NCBI GenBank assembly: GCA_022820675.1
Contig: JAJEFC010000187.1
Coordinates: 1 to 44,916, forward strand
Source: Vicinamibacteria bacterium
GTDB taxonomy: Bacteria; Acidobacteriota; Vicinamibacteria; Vicinamibacterales; UBA8438
Direction of reading: 5' to 3'
DNA: 44,916 nucleotides
In this document: positions 41,741-44,916 of the stretch, piece by piece
Numbering within the stretch: the first letter of the stretch is position 1
How the letters are laid out: the number at the start of each line of letters is the position of its first letter
Program-made: the position numbers and the translations under genes
The notes under the pieces: generated by a model
The model's input: only the letters and a program-made list of their open reading frames with translations
What the model was told of the DNA's origin: nothing
Database searches by the model: none

Positions 41741-43429
41741 TCAGTCGGCGGCCCCGGCCGGCAACGCGAAGACGTAGACCGCGTTGGTGCGGTCCCCGCC
41801 CACCGGCACCGCCAGGTGCTGCCGCCCCCCGACCGCGTAGGTGATGGGGAACCCCGACACCGAGCCGGGCAGGCGCGTACGGAACAGCACGTCCCCGTTC
41901 GCCACGTCGTGGACCGCGAGGTTGCGGTCGGTGTCGGCGCTGACCACGAGGCCGCCGGCCGTCGTCAGCGCGGCGGCCCCGGGGCGGGTCATCATCGAGT
42001 GGCGCCACAGGATGCGCCCCGTCGCGATCTCCATCGCGATGAGGTGGCCGCGGTAGGGCTCGCTGTCGGGATGGACGGTGCTGCCCCGCGACAGCCAGCC
42101 CGTGTTCTGGTAGTAGGCGGCGCCGGGCACCAGCTCGATCTCGGTGAAGGCGCCGCTGACGCAGGTCGGGTGGATGGGGATGTAGAGCGCCATCGTCTCG
42201 GGGTGGTAGGCCGAGGCGCGCCAGTTCCGGATGCCGCCGAAATCGGGACAGAACGCGAGCTCGACGTCCTTCACCGGCATCTTCTCGGGCCGGTAGATCG
42301 ACCTCCCCGTCTCCGGATCGACGTCGAGCACGTCCTGGTAGCCGAGGTCGTGGGCGGCGACGAACGCGCCGGTGTCGCGGTCGAGCTCCCACAGGATGCC
42401 GAGCTTCCCCATCTTGAACAGCGACCGGCGCCCGTCGTGGTCGATGAGCACGCTCTCGAACACGTCGTCGAGGTCGTGGGTCTCGGCCGGCGTGAACTGG
42501 AAGTACCATGACAGCTCGCCGGTGTCGGCGTCGAGCGCCAGCACGCTGTTGCTGTAGAGGGCGTCGCCGTCGGTCCCGCGGGTGAGGCTGGCCCACGGCT
42601 TCGCCTGCGACGTCGACCAGAAGGTGAGGTTGCTCTCGGGGTCGAAGCTGCCGGGAATCCACGAGTCGGCCCCGGCGCGGTAGAGCAGCGGCAGGTCGCC
42701 CCACGTGTCGCCGCCCGGCTCGCCGGGGCGCGCGATGGTCGATGTGCGCCACAGCTCCTCCCCCGTCTCGGCGTCGTGGGCCGAGATGAAGCAGACGTCC
42801 TCCTTGAAGCGCTCGCACCCGGTCATGCCCGCCACGACCTTCCCGTTGGCGACGATGGGGCCGCTCGTGTAGCGGTAGCCGAGGGCGTTGTCGGCCACCT
42901 CGTGGTCCCAGGCCACCTCGCCGGTCCGGGCGTCGAGGGCGACGATGTGGGCGTCGGCCGTGTTCAGGTACACCTTGTCCCCGTAGATCGCGATCGACCG
43001 GCTGCGCGGGCTCAGCACCGTCTCGACCATCGCGCTCAGGTCGTGCCGGTACTCCCAGAGGCGGTCGCCGGTCGCGGCGTCCACCGCCTGCACGATGTTG
43101 GCGGCGCCGGTGATGTACATCACCCCGTCGTACACGAGCGGCGTCGGCTGGCTGACCCCCGCCGGCATCGACCACGCCCACGCGAGCTGCAGCCGATGGA
43201 CGTTGCCGCGGTCGATCTGGTCGAGCGGGCTGTAGCCCCACCCGTCGAGGGTGCGCCGCCAGTTCAGCCAGTCGACGGGGTCGGGGTCCTGCAACATCGC
43301 GTCGGTGACGGGCGCGAAGTCGCGGTCCTGCGCCGCGGCCGGCGCGGCGCCCGTGATCAGAACAGCGGCCGCCAGCGCCGGGAAGACGGCGGCTACGACC
43401 CAGCGCCCACGACGAAATCCGGTGTGCAT
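41741..43429 (-). CDS. PQQ-dependent alcohol dehydrogenase, periplasmic
   Basis: A 562-residue quinoprotein. AAGGAGG stands five bases before the ATG, one of the strongest ribosome-binding sites in the window. A signal peptide ends near AAPAAAQD (residue 34). The beta-propeller W-motifs recur (AVDAATGDRLWEYRHD, ALDARTGEVAWDHEVA, DADTGELSWYFQF). SNLTFWSTSQAKPW is the PQQ-site Asn loop. The catalytic region reads TPAETHDLDDVFE with Asp319 and a further Asp321; the D-x-D spacing is that of lanthanide-dependent enzymes rather than the calcium type. Cys205 and Cys213 flank the usual site of the disulfide ring. It oxidises an unknown alcohol and passes electrons to a cytochrome c, several of which are encoded in this window. 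Confidence 0.87.
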   Translation of the reverse strand: MHTGFRRGRWVVAAVFPALAAAVLITGAAPAAAQDRDFAPVTDAMLQDPDPVDWLNWRRTLDGWGYSPLDQIDRGNVHRLQLAWAWSMPAGVSQPTPLVYDGVMYITGAANIVQAVDAATGDRLWEYRHDLSAMVETVLSPRSRSIAIYGDKVYLNTADAHIVALDARTGEVAWDHEVADNALGYRYTSGPIVANGKVVAGMTGCERFKEDVCFISAHDAETGEELWRTSTIARPGEPGGDTWGDLPLLYRAGADSWIPGSFDPESNLTFWSTSQAKPWASLTRGTDGDALYSNSVLALDADTGELSWYFQFTPAETHDLDDVFESVLIDHDGRRSLFKMGKLGILWELDRDTGAFVAAHDLGYQDVLDVDPETGRSIYRPEKMPVKDVELAFCPDFGGIRNWRASAYHPETMALYIPIHPTCVSGAFTEIELVPGAAYYQNTGWLSRGSTVHPDSEPYRGHLIAMEIATGRILWRHSMMTRPGAAALTTAGGLVVSADTDRNLAVHDVANGDVLFRTRLPGSVSGFPITYAVGGRQHLAVPVGGDRTNAVYVFALPAGAAD

Positions 43430-43668
43430 CGGTGCCTCCTTGCCGGCGAGATCGGCCGCGGCGACATCGCCGCGGACAAGCAGGGACAGGTCTTGACGAT
43501 GAATCGGTCCACTATACGGGCCGCGCCGGGCGGGGTCCAGCGCTCCGCCCGGAGGCCCGCATCCAGGCCGGGATTCCTGGCCCGCCGCCTCGATCGCCGT
43601 CCAACCCACGCACCGAGAGTCCGCCCCGGCCCGCGACGGGGGCGCCCCGCCACCGTCGCCCGTCATGC

Positions 43669-43674
43669 TACGCT
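43669..43674 (+). promoter_or_regulatory. -10 element of higBA, leaderless placement
   Basis: TACGCT is followed after eight bases by the GTG at 43683. The ATG at 43665 overlaps the upstream edge of this hexamer, so it cannot be the start if the hexamer is the -10. Confidence 0.5.
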
Positions 43675-43682
43675 TTACGCAC

Positions 43683-43967
43683 GTGACGATCCGGAACATC
43701 CTCCACCGCGGTGTCCGTCGCCTGTTCCTGCACGACGATGCCAAGGCCGTCCCGCCGGCCGCGGTGGACAAGCTTCGCAAGATGCTGGCGTTCCTGCAGG
43801 ACATCGCGACGCCCGCCGAGCTGCACGCGATTCCGATCTGGAAGGCGCATCGACTGGCTGGTGATCGCAAAGGCGTCTGGAGTCTCCACGTCACCCGCAA
43901 CTGGAGACTCACCTTCCGGGTCGACGGCGGCGAGATCGTCGACGTCGACCTGGAGGACTACCACTGA
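43683..43967 (+). CDS. higB: HigB-type mRNA interferase toxin
   Basis: A 94-residue RelE/HigB-fold toxin: TIRNILHRGVRRLFLHDDAK, VPPAAVDKLRKMLAFLQDIA, then HRLAGDRKGVWSLHVTRNWR and LTFRVDGGEIVDVDLEDYH. The GDRKG.W...V..NWR..F pattern and the final DLEDYH are diagnostic. HigB cleaves mRNA on the ribosome. The GTG at 43683 gives the family N-terminus directly, while the ATG at 43665 would add six residues; the -10 position also favours the GTG. It precedes the antitoxin gene by 11 bases, the reversed order (toxin first) usual for HigBA. Confidence 0.88.
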   Translation: MTIRNILHRGVRRLFLHDDAKAVPPAAVDKLRKMLAFLQDIATPAELHAIPIWKAHRLAGDRKGVWSLHVTRNWRLTFRVDGGEIVDVDLEDYH

Positions 43968-43978
43968 GGAGCGACCGG

Positions 43979-44287
43979 ATGAGCGCGATGAGAATGATGA
44001 ATCCGCCCCACCCCGGGGAGTTCGTGAAGACGGAGGTCATAGCGCCGCTGGGCCTGACCGTCGCCGGCGCGGCCAGCGTGCTGGGCGTCTCCCGTCCGGC
44101 CCTGTCGGCGTTCCTCAACGGCCGGTCCGATCTGTCGGGAAACATGGCGCTGCGCATCGAGAAGGCATTCGGTGTCGAGATGGACACCCTCATGCGCATG
44201 CAGGCGTCCTTCGACATCGCCCGCACCCGCAAGCGCGCGGGAGACGTCCGCGTTGAGCCCTATCGTCCGCACGCGGCGAGGACCTGA
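43979..44287 (+). CDS. higA: HigA-type antitoxin with XRE helix-turn-helix
   Basis: A 102-residue protein. NPPHPGEFVKTEVIAPLGLT is the standard HigA opening, followed by the helix-turn-helix VAGAASVLGVSRPALSAFLN then GRSDLSGNMALRIEKAFGV. The tail MDTLMRMQASFDIARTRKRA also fits. It neutralises HigB and represses the operon. GAGGAGCGACCGG precedes the first ATG at 43979; ATG codons at 43988 and 43994 are other possible starts and would shorten the protein by up to five residues. Confidence 0.9.
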   Translation: MSAMRMMNPPHPGEFVKTEVIAPLGLTVAGAASVLGVSRPALSAFLNGRSDLSGNMALRIEKAFGVEMDTLMRMQASFDIARTRKRAGDVRVEPYRPHAART

Positions 44288-44303
44288 CCACAGCGTGCCC
44301 GGC

Positions 44304-44432
44304 CCGCCAATCGTTGCGCAGGAGTTTCGCGCCAGCGAAACTCCCAACGCGACCGCAGGTCGCGCAGCGGCCTCCGCTGGGCGCCCAACCAACCATCCAG
44401 GAGTCCACGCCGTTACTACGGCCCAGACTCCT
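44304..44432. repeat. Dispersed intergenic repeat, copy B, with four consecutive hairpins
   Basis: It starts CCGCCAATCGTTGCGCAGGA. Four inverted repeats follow: GGAGTTTCGC/GCGAAACTCC (44321-44344, loop GCCA), GCGACC/GGTCGC (44349-44363), CAGCGG/CCGCTG (44365-44379) and AGGAGTC/GACTCCT (44399-44432) enclosing GCCGT/ACGGC. It lies between higA and the permease gene and may also serve as a terminator for both. Confidence 0.65.
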
Positions 44433-44435
44433 CGG

Positions 44436-44499
44436 CCGCCAATCGTCGCCTGCAGCTCCGCTCGGCGCCCGACCGCACCGTTCTGCGGCGCAGAATCCT
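44436..44499. repeat. Dispersed intergenic repeat, copy C
   Basis: It starts CCGCCAATCGTCGCCTGCAG directly after copy B and ends at the stop codon of the permease gene. It matches copy A well over its first half and at CCGTTCTGCGGCG. Confidence 0.55.
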
Positions 44500-44916
44500 A
44501 TTCGGCCCGCAGGATGTCGGTGGGGTCGACGCGCGTGGCGTACCGGGCGGGTCCCCGGCAGGCGAGGAACGCCGCCGCGAGGAAGAGGGCGGGCACGACC
44601 GCGAGGGTCGCGGGGTCCGCCGTCCCTACGTCGTACAGCAGGCGCGACAGCAGCCGGCCGGCGCCGGCGCTAGCGGCGAGGCCGAGGACGAGGCCGAGAG
44701 CGGTGAGGCGGAAGCCACGCCCCACGACGAGGGCGTAGACCTGGACGAGGGTCGCGCCCAGCGCGATGCGGATGCCGATCTCGCGCTCGCGCCGGCGGAC
44801 GACGTAGCCCATCAGGCCGTAGAGGCCCACCAGGGCCAGGGTCAGGGCCAGCCCCGCGGCGGTCGCGGCGAGGCCGGCGTGCACCCGCGACTCGCGGGTC
44901 GCGGCGCGCCGCAGCC
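44498..44916 (-). CDS. ADOP/FtsX-like ABC transporter permease, C-terminal part
   Basis: The last 139 codons or so of a gene that continues beyond the right edge. It shows the MacB/FtsX C-terminal permease: AGLALTLALVGLYGLMGYVV (first helix), RRREREIGIRIALGATLVQV (the cytoplasmic coupling motif REIGIRxALGA), then two more helices (GFRLTALGLVLGLAASAGAG and AVVPALFLAAAFLACRGPAR) and the ending VDPTDILRAE, typical of the acidobacterial duplicated orphan permease (ADOP) group. These proteins act in the inner membrane; their cargo is generally unknown. An in-frame GTG at 44884 is internal, since the frame extends upstream to the edge with family-like sequence. Confidence 0.85.
   Translation of the reverse strand, partial: LRRAATRESRVHAGLAATAAGLALTLALVGLYGLMGYVVRRREREIGIRIALGATLVQVYALVVGRGFRLTALGLVLGLAASAGAGRLLSRLLYDVGTADPATLAVVPALFLAAAFLACRGPARYATRVDPTDILRAE

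Noticed and set aside
44304..44432. Integron attC site, because of nested inverted repeats and a GCCCAAC sequence beside cassette-like genes
   Set aside because: No matching GTTRRRY end is present, cassettes point in different directions and no integrase is in the window.

Overview
The window is GC-rich (about 70 percent by eye), densely coding, and carries no rRNA, tRNA, CRISPR array or transposase gene that I can recognise. The gene families point to Acidobacteriota, most likely the Vicinamibacteria side: an ADOP/FtsX-type permease, a DUF1592/DUF1552 cytochrome-c pair, a periplasmic PQQ alcohol dehydrogenase, a cytochrome c/copper monooxygenase-like protein, tandem secreted amidohydrolases, and many Uma2 and toxin-antitoxin genes. 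This placement is inference from gene content; there is no marker gene in the window.

Layout. 1-6290: thiamine-dependent 2-oxoacid dehydrogenase module (acyl-CoA synthetase, homodimeric E1, then the lipoyl-domain start of E2), all on the minus strand, with two divergent Uma2 nuclease-fold genes sitting between E1 and E2. A GntR-type HTH fragment lies antisense at the extreme left edge. 6588-9089: two exported proteins, one a c-type cytochrome/copper monooxygenase-like protein. 9669-15473: acyl-CoA mutase large subunit, Uma2, a broken antitoxin gene, an exported amidohydrolase and an acyl-CoA dehydrogenase. 15600-19306: an accessory island with an MNT/HEPN pair, a possible DUF4003 protein, a small conserved-looking protein, and an AbiEii-like nucleotidyltransferase preceded by an unrecognised partner. 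19656-25149: an exported ankyrin protein and the DUF1592-DUF1552 operon with a strong hairpin after it. 25368-26005: a VapBC module whose PIN toxin is frameshifted. 26139-30348: three overlapping amidohydrolase genes, of which only the middle one keeps the HxH metal motif. 30747-32320: a toxin-first PIN module and a frameshifted Uma2 gene. 32452-37182: an Mla-type lipid transport locus (BON/outer-membrane-like protein, MlaE, MlaF, MlaD) that is interrupted before mlaD. 37311-43429: a small membrane coiled-coil protein, an alpha-E/ATP-grasp pair, an exported hypothetical and a PQQ dehydrogenase. 43683-44287: HigBA. 44498-44916: the end of an ADOP/FtsX permease.

Two layers can be separated. The metabolic layer (acyl-CoA activation, 2-oxoacid oxidation, acyl-CoA mutase and dehydrogenase, periplasmic PQQ and cytochrome proteins, amidohydrolases) fits a heterotroph oxidising organic acids and alcohols. 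The accessory layer (four Uma2 genes, six toxin-antitoxin-like loci plus one orphan antitoxin-like gene, small membrane proteins, dispersed hairpin repeats) is inserted between these genes. Several accessory genes have a -10-like hexamer 6-8 nt before the start codon, which suggests leaderless mRNAs, while the core genes more often have Shine-Dalgarno sequences. Four genes show single-base frameshifts (12.4, 25.7, 27.5 and 32.0 kb); these may be real decay, phase variation at a G8 tract, or assembly error.
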